Source: DASSUW01 sp963811895
GTDB lineage: Bacteria; Actinomycetota; Thermoleophilia; Solirubrobacterales; Solirubrobacteraceae
Assembly: GCA_963811895.1 (NCBI GenBank)
Contig: CAWETE010000013.1
Span: forward strand, 66,194 to 130,193
Length of the DNA stretch: 64,000 nt
Reading direction: 5' to 3'
Every line of letters begins with the position of its first letter. Within the stretch, counting starts at the first letter, position 1. The translations under genes and the position numbers were made by a program. Shown piece after piece: positions 1 through 7,888 of this stretch. Below the pieces are notes generated by a model. It ran no database searches. It had not been told where the DNA came from and saw only the letters and a list, made by a program, of their open reading frames with translations.

Positions 1-613
1 GATCGACGGGTTCCGGATGCTGGGCGCCGTGTCCGCCCGCATGCACGCGCACGCACGCGCGTGGAGCCGGCCCGCGGGCTTCGACCGCCCGGTCTGGGAC
101 TTCGCGCACACACTCGGCTCGGAGGGCTACTGGGGCCTGTGGCAGGACGGCCTCGGCATGGGCGCCGAGGAGCTGGCCCTGCTCGAGCGGCTCGCGGCGA
201 CGATCGAGTCGCGGCTGGGCGCGTACGGCCAGTCCGAAGACCGCTTCGGCCTGGTTCACGCCGACATCCGGCTCGCCAATCTCCTGGTGGATGACGGCCA
301 CGTGCGCGTGATCGACTTCGACGACAGCGGCTTCGCGTGGTTCATGTACGACTTCGCGACCACCGTGTCGTTCATGGAGGAGCACCCGCGCGTGCCCGAG
401 CTGCGCGAGGCGTGGGTGGAGGGCTACCGATCGGTGGCGCCGCTGGACGCGGCCGACGAGGCCGAGCTCGACACCTTCGTGATGCTCCGCCGGCTCCTGC
501 TCGTCGCCTGGATCGGCTCGCACCACACGTTCGCCACGGAGGCCGCCGAGCTCGGCGCCGGCTTCACCACGGTCACCTGCGAGCTCGCCGAGCGCTATCT
601 CTCGACTCGATAG
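1..613 (+). CDS. Aminoglycoside phosphotransferase-family (APH/ChoK fold) kinase, 5' partial
   Basis: The reading frame is open from the first base, so the N-terminal lobe lies outside the window. An internal ATG at 17 is available, but I do not think it is the true start. The visible part is the C-lobe: LVHADIRLANLLVDDG is the catalytic Brenner-type loop (HxDxxxxN, with Asp and Asn present) and VIDFDDSGFAWFMYDFA carries the metal-binding DFD. These enzymes phosphorylate hydroxyls of small molecules such as aminoglycosides, homoserine or choline; the substrate cannot be read from sequence. Its TAG stop at 611-613 lies inside the AGGAGG ribosome-binding site of the following SDR, so the two are probably co-transcribed. 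Confidence 0.85.
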   Translation, partial: IDGFRMLGAVSARMHAHARAWSRPAGFDRPVWDFAHTLGSEGYWGLWQDGLGMGAEELALLERLAATIESRLGAYGQSEDRFGLVHADIRLANLLVDDGHVRVIDFDDSGFAWFMYDFATTVSFMEEHPRVPELREAWVEGYRSVAPLDAADEAELDTFVMLRRLLLVAWIGSHHTFATEAAELGAGFTTVTCELAERYLSTR

Positions 614-623
614 GAGGCCCAGC

Positions 624-1389
624 TTGTTCACCCCGCTCACCGGCCGCACCGTCCTCGTCACGGGCGGCACCAAGGGCATCGGCAAGGGCATCGCGCGCGT
701 CTTCGCGGGCGCGGGCGCGAAGGTCGCGGTGGCCGGCCGCGGCTCCGAGGCCGGCGAGGCGGCGGCCGCGGAGCTCGGCGCGACCTACATCCAGGCGGAC
801 GTCGCCGTGGCCGCCGACTGCGAGCGCATGGCCGCGGAGGCCAAGGAGCGCCTCGGCGGCATCGACGTCCTGTGCGCGAACGCCGGAGTGTTCCCCGACG
901 TCAAGCTCGAGGCCATGAGCGAGGCGGACATCGACGCGATCTTCGCGACCAACGTCAAGGGCACGATGCTCTCGGTCAAGGCCTGCATGCCGGCGCTGGA
1001 GCAGAGCGGCCACGGGCGCGTGATCCTCACCTCCTCGATCACCGGGCCCGATCACCGGCTACCCCGGCTGGTCCCACTACGGCGCCACCAAGGCCGCCCA
1101 GCTCGGCTTCCTGCGCACGGCGGCGATCGAGCTCGCGCCCAAGGGCATCACGATCAACGCCGTCATGCCCGGCAACATCGAGACCGAGGGGCTCGACGAG
1201 CTGGGGCCGGAGTACCGGCACGCGATGGAGTCGTCGATCCCGCAGAAGAAGCTCGGCAAGGTCGAGGACATCGGCTACGCGGCGCTCTTCTTCGCCACCG
1301 ACGAGGCCGGCTACATCACCGGCCAGACGATCGTGGTCGACGGTGGGCAGGTGCTGCCGGAGTCGCCGATGGCGATGGAAGCGATGTGA
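624..1389 (+). pseudogene. Short-chain dehydrogenase/reductase, single-base frameshift
   Basis: This is a classical SDR of about 255 aa, an NAD(P)-dependent oxidoreductase probably acting on a hydroxyl or keto metabolite. The TTG start at 624 sits just after an AGGAGG site. The first frame shows the Rossmann motif VTGGTKGIGKGIA, CANAG and the catalytic Ser in LTSSITGP. At about 1046-1049 one extra base in the GGGCCC run shifts the frame. The protein then continues perfectly in the next frame with GWSHYGATKAAQLGF (catalytic YxxxK), MPGNIETEG and a normal C-terminus ending VVDGGQ. Both halves match the family without loss, so the shift is likely a sequencing error or a very recent mutation. It overlaps the next gene at ATGTGA. 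Confidence 0.8.
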
Positions 1390-2114
1390 GCGACCTCTCG
1401 CTCGGCCCGACCGCGCGTGCCGCTCGCGACCGGCTGCTGGACGAGCTCGGCGCGCCCGGCGATCGGCTCGGGGCCGAGCGGGACCTGGCGGAGCGGTACG
1501 GGGTGTCGCGCTCGACGATCCGGGCCGCGCTGGCCGACCTCGAGCGCAACGGCGTCGTGCGGCGCGCGCGGGGGAGGGCGGGCGGGATCTTCGTCGCCGA
1601 GCGCAAGGTCGAGCGCGACCTCACGAGCCTGACGAGCCTGCCGTACTACCTGCGCCGCCAGGGCTTCGAGTCCGACGCCCGCGTGCTGTCGACGGCGACG
1701 CTCGACGCCGACGCCGACACCGCGGCGGCGCTGGGCGTCGATCTCGTGCTCGAGGTGGTGCGCGTGCGGCTCGCCGACGGCGAGCCGATCTCGCTCGAGC
1801 GGGCGAGCTTCCCGGCCGAGCGGTTCCCGGGCCTGCTCGACCGCTCTCTGTCGGGGTCGCTGTACGAGCTGCTGCAGTCCGAGTACGGACTCGAGCCCGG
1901 CGAGGCGGAGGAGCGGATCGAGGTCGTGGCGGCCGGCGCGGGCGAGGCGCGGCTGCTCGGCGTGGCGCGCGGGGCGCCGCTCCTGACCGTCGCGCGCACG
2001 ACATGGGACGCCGACGGCCGGCCATTCGAGCGCTCGCACGATCTCTTCCGCGGCGACCGAGCCCGGATCGTGGTGCGTGCACGCTCGGTGGGTGCGGCCG
2101 TGCAGGTCTTGTGA
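1386..2114 (+). CDS. GntR/HutC-family transcriptional regulator with UTRA domain
   Basis: A 242-aa regulator starting at GTG 1386, overlapping the end of the SDR (the SDR's last ATG and TGA share bases with it). Residues about 10-70 are a winged helix-turn-helix (ERDLAERYGVSRSTIRAALADLERNGVV). Residues about 80-235 form a UTRA effector domain recognisable from SLYELLQSEYGLEPGEAEERIEV and the GAPLLTVARTTWDADGRPFE pattern. Members sense small metabolites and usually repress a neighbouring catabolic or transport operon. It lies immediately upstream of the APC permease, whose promoter carries a 15-bp near-palindrome at 2154-2168. This regulator, or the second HutC-type regulator at 5650, is the best candidate to bind there. 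Confidence 0.88.
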   Translation: MSDLSLGPTARAARDRLLDELGAPGDRLGAERDLAERYGVSRSTIRAALADLERNGVVRRARGRAGGIFVAERKVERDLTSLTSLPYYLRRQGFESDARVLSTATLDADADTAAALGVDLVLEVVRVRLADGEPISLERASFPAERFPGLLDRSLSGSLYELLQSEYGLEPGEAEERIEVVAAGAGEARLLGVARGAPLLTVARTTWDADGRPFERSHDLFRGDRARIVVRARSVGAAVQVL

Positions 2115-2153
2115 CGCTTGCCACATCGCCCCCGCAGGTGGTTGAATGCGCGA

Positions 2154-2168
2154 AGTCGTCGGACAACT
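2154..2168. promoter_or_regulatory. Near-palindromic operator, copy 1
   Basis: AGTCGTCGGACAACT sits 34 bases before the permease ATG and downstream of a possible -35 TTGAAT at 2142-2147. It matches the perfect 7+1+7 inverted repeat at 4541-4555 in 13 of 15 positions and fits the GntR-type TNGTNNNACNA half-site spacing. A second small inverted repeat, TTGGTCCAA (2168-2176), follows directly. I infer a repressor site shared by the permease and the polyol operon. Confidence 0.55.
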
Positions 2169-2202
2169 TGGTCCAACCGAGGGAACGGAGAGAGGGGAGC
2201 TG

Positions 2203-3750
2203 ATGTCCACCACCCAGCCGGACACACGGGTCGAGGCGCACCACGCGGGCATGGTCGAGTCCGTCTCGGTGGCCGATTCCGGGGTCGACCGCCTGAAGCC
2301 CGGGGCCATCGGCCTCATGGGCGTGATCTTCATCGCGGTGACCGGCGCCGCGCCGATCTCCGCGATGCTGTTCAACGTGCCGTTCGCCGTCGGCTTCGGC
2401 ACCGGCCTCTACACGCCGGCCGCGTTCCTCTTCGCGACGATCATCCTCACGATCTTCTCGATCGGCTACGTCGCGATGGCGCGCAAGATCCGCGCCACCG
2501 GCGGCTTCTACACGCTCATCTCGCACGGCCTCGGTCGTGAGCTCGGGCTCGCGACCGGCATCTGCGGCGCGCTCGCCTACACGCTGTTCGAGGTCTCGCT
2601 GCTCGGCGGGTTCTCGTACTTCGCGGTGACGAACTTCGAGTCGTGGTTCGGCTGGGAGATCCCGTGGATCCTGTTCGGCGTCGGCGCTGCCCTGCTGATC
2701 AGCGTGCTGTGCTGGTTCGACGTCGAGCTGTCCGTGAAGGTGCTCGGCACCGCGCTGATCGGCGAGCTCGTCATCCTCGCGATCTTCGACCTCGTGGTCT
2801 TCGGGTCGGGCGGCAGCGAGGCCAGCGGCATCCAGTGGGAATCGCTCAACATGTTCAAGCTGACCGACCCGGGCGTCGGCCTGGCCGCGGGGGTCGGTCT
2901 CTTCCTCGCCTTCTGGTCATGGGTGGGATTCGAGGCCGTGCCCAACTACGCCGAGGAGTCGCGTGACCCGAAGATGATCATCGTCCGCGCGACGCTGATC
3001 TCGGTCGTCGGCCTGGGGATCCTCTACGTCATCACGTCACTGGCCTTCGTCTCCGCCTACCCGGAGTCGTCGCTCATCGAGGACGCGCAGAACCCGGCCG
3101 GCCCGTTCTTCCTCGCCATGGGCGAGTACGGCAACCAGTTCTTCGTGCACGTGATGGAGGTCTTCATCCTCACCGGCTCGTTCGCGTGCGCGATGGCCTT
3201 CCACAACGCGGCCATGCGCTACTACTACGCGATGGGCCGGGAGGAGATCCTTCCCAAGGCCCTCGGCCGGACGCACCCGACGCACAAGTCGCCGTACGTG
3301 GCGAGCGTGTTCCAGACGGTGCTCGCCCTGGCGCTCGTGCTGGCGTGGGGCATCGGCTCCGGGTTCGGCTTCGGCGCCGGGTTCGACACCGCCTATGTCC
3401 GCATCTACACGATGATGGCCGTGCAGGGCGTGGTGTGGCTGATGGCCATCCAGACGGTCTGCGCACTGGCCGTGATCGTCTGGCACCGGCGCCACAAGCA
3501 CCCCGACTCGTTCTGGGTCGTGGTCGTGGCCCCGATCATCGCGATCGCCGGTCAGGTGTTCGCGCTCTATCTGCTGTTCAAGAACATCGACGTGCTGGCC
3601 GGCACGATCGGCTACGTCGACCTGATCGCCCCGCTCGCCATCATCGGCGTGGCGATCGCGCTCGGCTACGCGTTCTGGCTCAAGCGGACCAACCGCAAGA
3701 AGTTCGACATGATCGGCCGCATGATCGACGAGGGCGAGACGGTCCTCTAA
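2203..3750 (+). CDS. APC-superfamily amino acid/amine permease
   Basis: A 515-aa polytopic membrane protein. I chose ATG 2203 because it follows a GGAGAGAGGGGAG ribosome-binding site; an in-frame ATG at 2146 lies upstream of the putative operator. The N-terminal LKPGAIGLMGVIFIAVTGAAPISAML is the helix 1 substrate-binding signature of amino acid-polyamine-organocation transporters, and about 12 hydrophobic helices follow, ending in a short basic tail. It probably imports an amino acid or amine by proton symport; the substrate is unknown. It is preceded by a GntR regulator and the shared operator, and followed by a strong hairpin terminator, so it is probably a single-gene unit. Confidence 0.88.
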   Translation: MSTTQPDTRVEAHHAGMVESVSVADSGVDRLKPGAIGLMGVIFIAVTGAAPISAMLFNVPFAVGFGTGLYTPAAFLFATIILTIFSIGYVAMARKIRATGGFYTLISHGLGRELGLATGICGALAYTLFEVSLLGGFSYFAVTNFESWFGWEIPWILFGVGAALLISVLCWFDVELSVKVLGTALIGELVILAIFDLVVFGSGGSEASGIQWESLNMFKLTDPGVGLAAGVGLFLAFWSWVGFEAVPNYAEESRDPKMIIVRATLISVVGLGILYVITSLAFVSAYPESSLIEDAQNPAGPFFLAMGEYGNQFFVHVMEVFILTGSFACAMAFHNAAMRYYYAMGREEILPKALGRTHPTHKSPYVASVFQTVLALALVLAWGIGSGFGFGAGFDTAYVRIYTMMAVQGVVWLMAIQTVCALAVIVWHRRHKHPDSFWVVVVAPIIAIAGQVFALYLLFKNIDVLAGTIGYVDLIAPLAIIGVAIALGYAFWLKRTNRKKFDMIGRMIDEGETVL

Positions 3751-3760
3751 CCGTTCGGAT

Positions 3761-3786
3761 CCCGGCGGCGCTGCGGCGCCGCCGGG
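3761..3786. terminator. Hairpin terminator between convergent genes
   Basis: CCCGGCGGCGC (3761-3771) and GCGCCGCCGGG (3776-3786) form a perfect 11-bp stem with a 4-base loop, 10 bases after the permease stop. There is no U-tract, which is usual in very GC-rich genomes. It lies between the convergent permease and TIM-barrel genes. Confidence 0.6.
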
Positions 3787-3806
3787 GTGGCGAACCGCGT
3801 CCCGTC

Positions 3807-3844
3807 GCGGCCGCGAAATCGGCCGAACACGCCTCCCTACAAGC
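3807..3844. repeat. Dispersed intergenic repeat, copy A (GCCTCCCTAC family)
   Basis: GCGGCCGCGAAATCGGCC followed by GAACACGCCTCCCTACAAGC closely matches 47826-47861, differing by a 2-base gap and a few substitutions. Its GCCTCCCTAC core also occurs at 37883-37892. The minus-strand gene ends (TAG at 3839-3837) inside this repeat. Confidence 0.5.
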
Positions 3845-4520
3845 GGGGTTCGTCGACCACGGCGCCGGCCGCGTCGAGCGCCGCCGCCAGCTCGGCCTCG
3901 AGCGGACCGCCGACCAGCTTGCCGTCCAAAGCCGCGGTGCCGATCGTGAACGCCCACGCACCCGCGCCATCCAAGGCCCGGATCCGCTCAGCCGAGTCGA
4001 CCGAGCCCGCGCAGATGACCGGCAGGTCGGTCGCGCCCACGACCGCCCGCACCAGCGCCTCGACGTCCCCGTCATACCGATAGGCGAGCAGGTTGATCCC
4101 GTCGACGCCCAACGCAGCGGCCCGCTCCGTGTCGGCCACGATCTCGTCGATCTCCCCGCGCAGCAGACACGGGTGGCCGACGATCTGCCCGACGTACGGC
4201 CAGAACTTCACGCCGGTCCCCTCGAGGATCTCCTGCACCGGCTCGATCAGCGTGCCGCCGATCAGGTGGTCGGGCCGGATCTCGGCCGCGACACGCGCCG
4301 AGTTCAGCGTGTCCTCCTCGGTCTCCGAGACCACCTCGATCCAGGTCTCGTGCCCGTGCGAGCGGATGTCGTCCATCAGCGCCGCGAGCTCCTCGCGCGG
4401 CAGGCCCACGTCCTTGCAGCCGACGTGCCGGAGGCCGGTGCCGGCGACCGACGCGTAGACCTCACGGGCGTCCGTGAGCGTCACATCGTCGCGCGTGAGC
4501 ATGAAGATGAACTCGATCAT
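3837..4520 (-). CDS. TIM-barrel protein resembling HisA/PRAI/NanE enzymes, function unknown
   Basis: A 227-aa protein starting MIEFIFMLTRDD. I prefer ATG 4520 over an upstream ATG at 4568 because the latter would bury the perfect operator palindrome (4541-4555) in the coding region. The succession of strand/helix units and the C-terminal CAGSVDSAERIRAL...AFTIGTAALDG resemble the phosphate-binding loops of HisA/TrpF/NanE-type barrels. I do not recognise the specific reaction. It is divergent from the alcohol dehydrogenase-kinase-GlpD operon and shares its control region, so an isomerase or aldolase role in the same sugar/polyol pathway is plausible, but that is inference. The last codons and the stop fall in the dispersed repeat at 3807-3844. 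Confidence 0.7.
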   Translation of the reverse strand: MIEFIFMLTRDDVTLTDAREVYASVAGTGLRHVGCKDVGLPREELAALMDDIRSHGHETWIEVVSETEEDTLNSARVAAEIRPDHLIGGTLIEPVQEILEGTGVKFWPYVGQIVGHPCLLRGEIDEIVADTERAAALGVDGINLLAYRYDGDVEALVRAVVGATDLPVICAGSVDSAERIRALDGAGAWAFTIGTAALDGKLVGGPLEAELAAALDAAGAVVDEPRL

Positions 4521-4540
4521 CGGGTCCCCATCCCAGTCTG

Positions 4541-4555
4541 AGTTGTCTGACAACT
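4541..4555. promoter_or_regulatory. Perfect 7+1+7 palindromic operator, copy 2
   Basis: AGTTGTCTGACAACT is a perfect inverted repeat around a central T, placed in the 74-base divergent region between the TIM-barrel gene and the alcohol dehydrogenase. Its TTGTCTGACAA core fits the GntR-family TNGTNNNACNA pattern. The near-identical site at 2154-2168 suggests one repressor controls permease, TIM-barrel gene and polyol operon. Confidence 0.65.
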
Positions 4556-4594
4556 GGTACGCTACCACCGGTCCAGCGGAGGAGGAGGGGCAGC

Positions 4595-5653
4595 GTGCGA
4601 GCAGCGATCTGGAACGGGCCGGGCAGCATGGAGATCGGTACCGCTCCGGATGCCGTGTGCCCCGAGGACGGGGTGCTCTTGCACGTGCTCGCCTGCGGCG
4701 TCTGCGGTACCGACGTGCGCTCCTTCTACAACGGCGACCGCCGGATCGAGGCCCCCTGGGTGCTCGGCCACGAGATCTCCGGCGAGGTGATCGAGATCGG
4801 CCCGCGGGCGGAGGCGGAGGTCGCCCTGAGCGGCATCTCGCTCGGCGACGCCGTGCACTGCATCTCGACGCTCTGGTGCGGCCGCTGCCGCCTCTGCCGC
4901 GGCGGCGCCGAGAACCTGTGCCTCAACGGCGAGCTGATGGGCTTCGACCATCCCGGCGCCTACGCCGACCGCGTCGCGATCCCCAACATCGCGCTCAAGA
5001 ACCTGTTCCGCATCCCCGACGGCCTGTCGCCCGCCCACGCCACGTTCGCCGACCCGCTGAGCGACGTCATCTGCGGCCACAAGGACATCGCGATCGGGCT
5101 CGACGACGTCGTGGTCGTCATCGGGACCGGCCCGGTCGGCACCGCCCACGCCGCGCTGGCGCGGCTGCAGGGCGCCGGCCAGGTGCTGCTGCTCGAGCGC
5201 GCCGCGCGCCGGCTCGAGCTCGCGCGCGACATCCTCGGCGACGAGCGCGTCGCCTACGTCGACACCGACGGGGAGGACGGCAACGCGGCCGTCATGCGCG
5301 CCACCGACGGCTTCGGCGCCGACGTCGTGATCGTCGCCTGCTCCAGCGACATCGCGCAGCAGGAGGCGATGGAGATGGCCGCCCCGCGCGGCCGCGTCCT
5401 GTTCTTCGGCGGCCTGCCGAAGGGCACGACGCACATCCAGTTCCCCTCCAACATCCTGCACTACCGCGAGGTCCAGGTGCACGGCTCGTACGCCTCGCGC
5501 CATCGCGACCAGGTCGCGGCGCTGGACATGCTGGCCTCCGACGCGGGCGGGATCCGCTCGGTGGTCTCGGACATCATCGGCCTCGACGAGACGCCCGACG
5601 CCTTCCCGCGCATCCGCGCCGGCGAGGCGCTGAAGGTCGTCGTGGCGCCGTGA
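4595..5653 (+). CDS. Zinc-dependent medium-chain alcohol/polyol dehydrogenase
   Basis: A 352-aa MDR-superfamily enzyme with a GTG start preceded by a very strong GGAGGAGGAGGGG site (4578-4590). CGVCGTDVRSF and GHEISGEV give the catalytic zinc ligands. The four-Cys structural zinc lobe is reduced to CGRCRLCRGGAENLC, and VVVIGTGPVGTAHAAL is the NAD(P)-binding loop. These enzymes oxidise secondary alcohols and sugar alcohols such as threonine, sorbitol or xylitol. It is the first gene of a coupled operon: its TGA overlaps the next GTG as GTGA. The operator palindrome at 4541-4555 lies just upstream. The substrate is unassigned. Confidence 0.9.
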   Translation: MRAAIWNGPGSMEIGTAPDAVCPEDGVLLHVLACGVCGTDVRSFYNGDRRIEAPWVLGHEISGEVIEIGPRAEAEVALSGISLGDAVHCISTLWCGRCRLCRGGAENLCLNGELMGFDHPGAYADRVAIPNIALKNLFRIPDGLSPAHATFADPLSDVICGHKDIAIGLDDVVVVIGTGPVGTAHAALARLQGAGQVLLLERAARRLELARDILGDERVAYVDTDGEDGNAAVMRATDGFGADVVIVACSSDIAQQEAMEMAAPRGRVLFFGGLPKGTTHIQFPSNILHYREVQVHGSYASRHRDQVAALDMLASDAGGIRSVVSDIIGLDETPDAFPRIRAGEALKVVVAP

Positions 5654-6375
5654 AGACCCGCCGCTCGCTGCGCCACAGCCTCGCCGAGGAGCTGCGCACG
5701 CGCATCCTCGCCGGCGAGTGGCGGCCGGGCGAGCGGCTGCCGTCGGAGCCCGAGCTGGCGCGCCGGCGGTTCGTCTCGCGCTCGTCGATGCGCGCGGCGA
5801 TCACCGTGCTCGAGGAGGACGGGTTCGTCAGCCGCAAGCACGGGTCGGGGACCTACGTCTCGCACCGGCCGGCGCTGCCGAACGACCTCGGGCGCAACTT
5901 CGGCGTCTCCTCGATGATCGCGCGCAGCGGGATGCTTCCGGGCTCGGTGGAGGAGAGCGCGGGCGCCGTCCCCGCGCCCGCCGCCGTGGCCGAGGCGCTC
6001 GGCGTCGAGGCGGGCTCGCCCGTGAGCTCGCTGCGCCGCGTGCGAACGGCCGACGGGCGGCGCGTGGTCGACGTCAGCGACTGGTGCCGGATCGAGCACC
6101 TGTCGCCCGAGGACCTCGCCGAGCTCGGCGAGGGCTCGATCTACACGGCGCTCGCGGACCGCGGCCTGGCCGTCGACCACGGCGTCGCCGAGCTCACGCC
6201 GCGCAACGCGGACGGCGACGTCGCCCGCCGGCTCGACGTGCCGGCCGGCGCGCTGCTGATCACGATCGACCAGGTCGACAGCACGGCCGACGGCGTGCCG
6301 GTGCTCGTCTCGCGCGAGCACCACATCGCCGACGCCTTCACCTTCACGGTCCTGCGGCGCGGTCCCGGTGACTGA
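5650..6375 (+). CDS. GntR/HutC-family transcriptional regulator with UTRA domain
   Basis: A 241-aa regulator beginning at GTG 5650 in a GTGA overlap with the dehydrogenase. The N-terminus has a GntR winged helix (LRTRILAGEWRPGERLPSE, then LARRRFVSRSSMRAAITVLEEDGFV). The rest is a UTRA ligand domain with GSIYTALADRGLAVDHG and a C-terminal LVSREHHIADAFTF strand pattern. It lies inside the polyol operon, so it probably autoregulates through the 4541-4555 palindrome and may also act at 2154-2168. It overlaps the following kinase by 8 bases. A related but clearly different UTRA regulator lies at 1386. Confidence 0.9.
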   Translation: MKTRRSLRHSLAEELRTRILAGEWRPGERLPSEPELARRRFVSRSSMRAAITVLEEDGFVSRKHGSGTYVSHRPALPNDLGRNFGVSSMIARSGMLPGSVEESAGAVPAPAAVAEALGVEAGSPVSSLRRVRTADGRRVVDVSDWCRIEHLSPEDLAELGEGSIYTALADRGLAVDHGVAELTPRNADGDVARRLDVPAGALLITIDQVDSTADGVPVLVSREHHIADAFTFTVLRRGPGD

Positions 6376-7888
6376 CGCGCCGCTCGTCGTCGGCGTCGAC
6401 GTCGGCTCGCAGGGCACCTGCGCCGAGGCGCTCGAGCTCGACGGGACGCTGGTGGCGTCGACCTACGAGCCGCATGAGCTCAGCTATCCGGAGGCCGGAT
6501 GGGCCGAGCAGGACCCGAACGAGTGGACGGTCGCGCTGGTCGCCACGCTGGCGCGGATCCGCGAGCAGACCGCCGGACGCGAGATCGCCGCGCTGTCGTT
6601 CGGGTCGCAGCTCGACGGGCTCGTGGCCGCGCGGGCCGACGGCACGCCGCTGCGGCCCGCGCTGATCTGGTGCGACCGCCGCGCCGGGGAGGAGTGCGCC
6701 GCGGCGCGCATCGAGGCCCCGCGCCTGCGCGAGCTCACCGGCTGCAACCTCGACCCCGGCCACGTGGCGCCCAAGATCGCCTGGGTCGCGCGGCACGAGC
6801 CCGACGCCTATGAGGCGGCCGCCGTCTTCACGCTGCCGGGCTCGTGGGTGGCGTGGCAGGCGTCCGGCGAGCTGGCCGTCGATCCCTCGAACGCGTCGTC
6901 GGCGAGTCTGCTCGACCCGCGGGCGCGTGCGTGGTCGGAGGAGGCGTGCGAGGCGTTCGGCATCGACCTGGCGCGGCTGCCGCCCGTGCGCCCGGCCCAC
7001 GCCGTGCTCGGCCCGATCCGCGACTGGCTGCGCGACGCGACCGGGCTCGACGGCTCGACGCTGGTGGTGATGGGCGCGGGCGACGAGATGGCGGCGACGC
7101 TGGGCGCCGGCGTGGTGGAGCCGGGCGTGGTGTGCGACGTCATGGGCACCGCCGAGCCCGTCTGCGCGGTCGTCGCCGAGCCGGCCTTCGACCCGACCGG
7201 CGTGGTCGAGCTCCATCCGCACGCCGACCCCGACACGTGGCTGCTCGAGAACCCCGGCTGGCTCTCGGGCGGCGCCTACCGCTGGTTCCGCGACGAGCTG
7301 GGCGGCCCGGAGGCCGCGCGCGCGAAGGAGAGCGGCGCCGACGTCTACGAGCTGCTCAACGAGCTCGCCCAGTGCGCGCCGCCGGGCGCCGGCGGCGTGA
7401 CGTGGCTGCCCGCGCTGGCCGGGGCGATGGCCCCGGAGTGGAACGCCGACGCGCGCGCCGCCTGGTTCGGGATGACCGCCGCCCACGGCCGCGCGCACCT
7501 GGCCCGCGCGCTGCTCGAGGGCAACGCGCTGGCGCTGCGCGACGTGATCGAGGCGATCGCCGGCGCCGGGCATCCGCCCAGCGACGTGGTCTGCGTCGGC
7601 GGCGGCGCCAAGGGCCGGCTGCTGCTCGAGCTGCGCGCCCACATCACAGGGCTGCCGGTGTGCCGGCCGGAGGACGTGGAGACCACCGCCCGCGGCGCGG
7701 CGATGCTCGCCGCCGCCGGCGCGGGCCTGCACCCGTCGGTGGCGGACGCGGCGCGCGCGATGGCCGGCGCGCGGGAGGAGCGCGTGCTGCCCGACGCCGA
7801 GCTGCGCGACGTCTACGACGACCTGCACCGCCGGCATCTGGCGCTGTACGACGCGCTGCGGCCGTTGTTCAACGGGGCCGCGGCGTGA
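6368..7888 (+). CDS. FGGY-family carbohydrate kinase (xylulokinase-like)
   Basis: A 506-aa sugar kinase, the usual FGGY length, with a GTG start at 6368. GVDVGSQGTCAEALELDG is the N-terminal phosphate-1 motif. LIWCDRRAGEEC and VVMGAGDEMAATLGAG are domain I/II landmarks, and VVCVGGGAKGRLLLEL is the C-terminal FGGY ATP-site signature. It phosphorylates a pentulose, hexulose or polyol; the branch looks closer to xylulokinase than glycerol kinase, but the substrate cannot be fixed. A second FGGY kinase, GlpK-like, sits two genes downstream in the same operon, so the pathway has two different phosphorylation steps or two entry substrates. The end overlaps the next start as GTGA. Confidence 0.88.
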   Translation: MTDAPLVVGVDVGSQGTCAEALELDGTLVASTYEPHELSYPEAGWAEQDPNEWTVALVATLARIREQTAGREIAALSFGSQLDGLVAARADGTPLRPALIWCDRRAGEECAAARIEAPRLRELTGCNLDPGHVAPKIAWVARHEPDAYEAAAVFTLPGSWVAWQASGELAVDPSNASSASLLDPRARAWSEEACEAFGIDLARLPPVRPAHAVLGPIRDWLRDATGLDGSTLVVMGAGDEMAATLGAGVVEPGVVCDVMGTAEPVCAVVAEPAFDPTGVVELHPHADPDTWLLENPGWLSGGAYRWFRDELGGPEAARAKESGADVYELLNELAQCAPPGAGGVTWLPALAGAMAPEWNADARAAWFGMTAAHGRAHLARALLEGNALALRDVIEAIAGAGHPPSDVVCVGGGAKGRLLLELRAHITGLPVCRPEDVETTARGAAMLAAAGAGLHPSVADAARAMAGAREERVLPDAELRDVYDDLHRRHLALYDALRPLFNGAAA

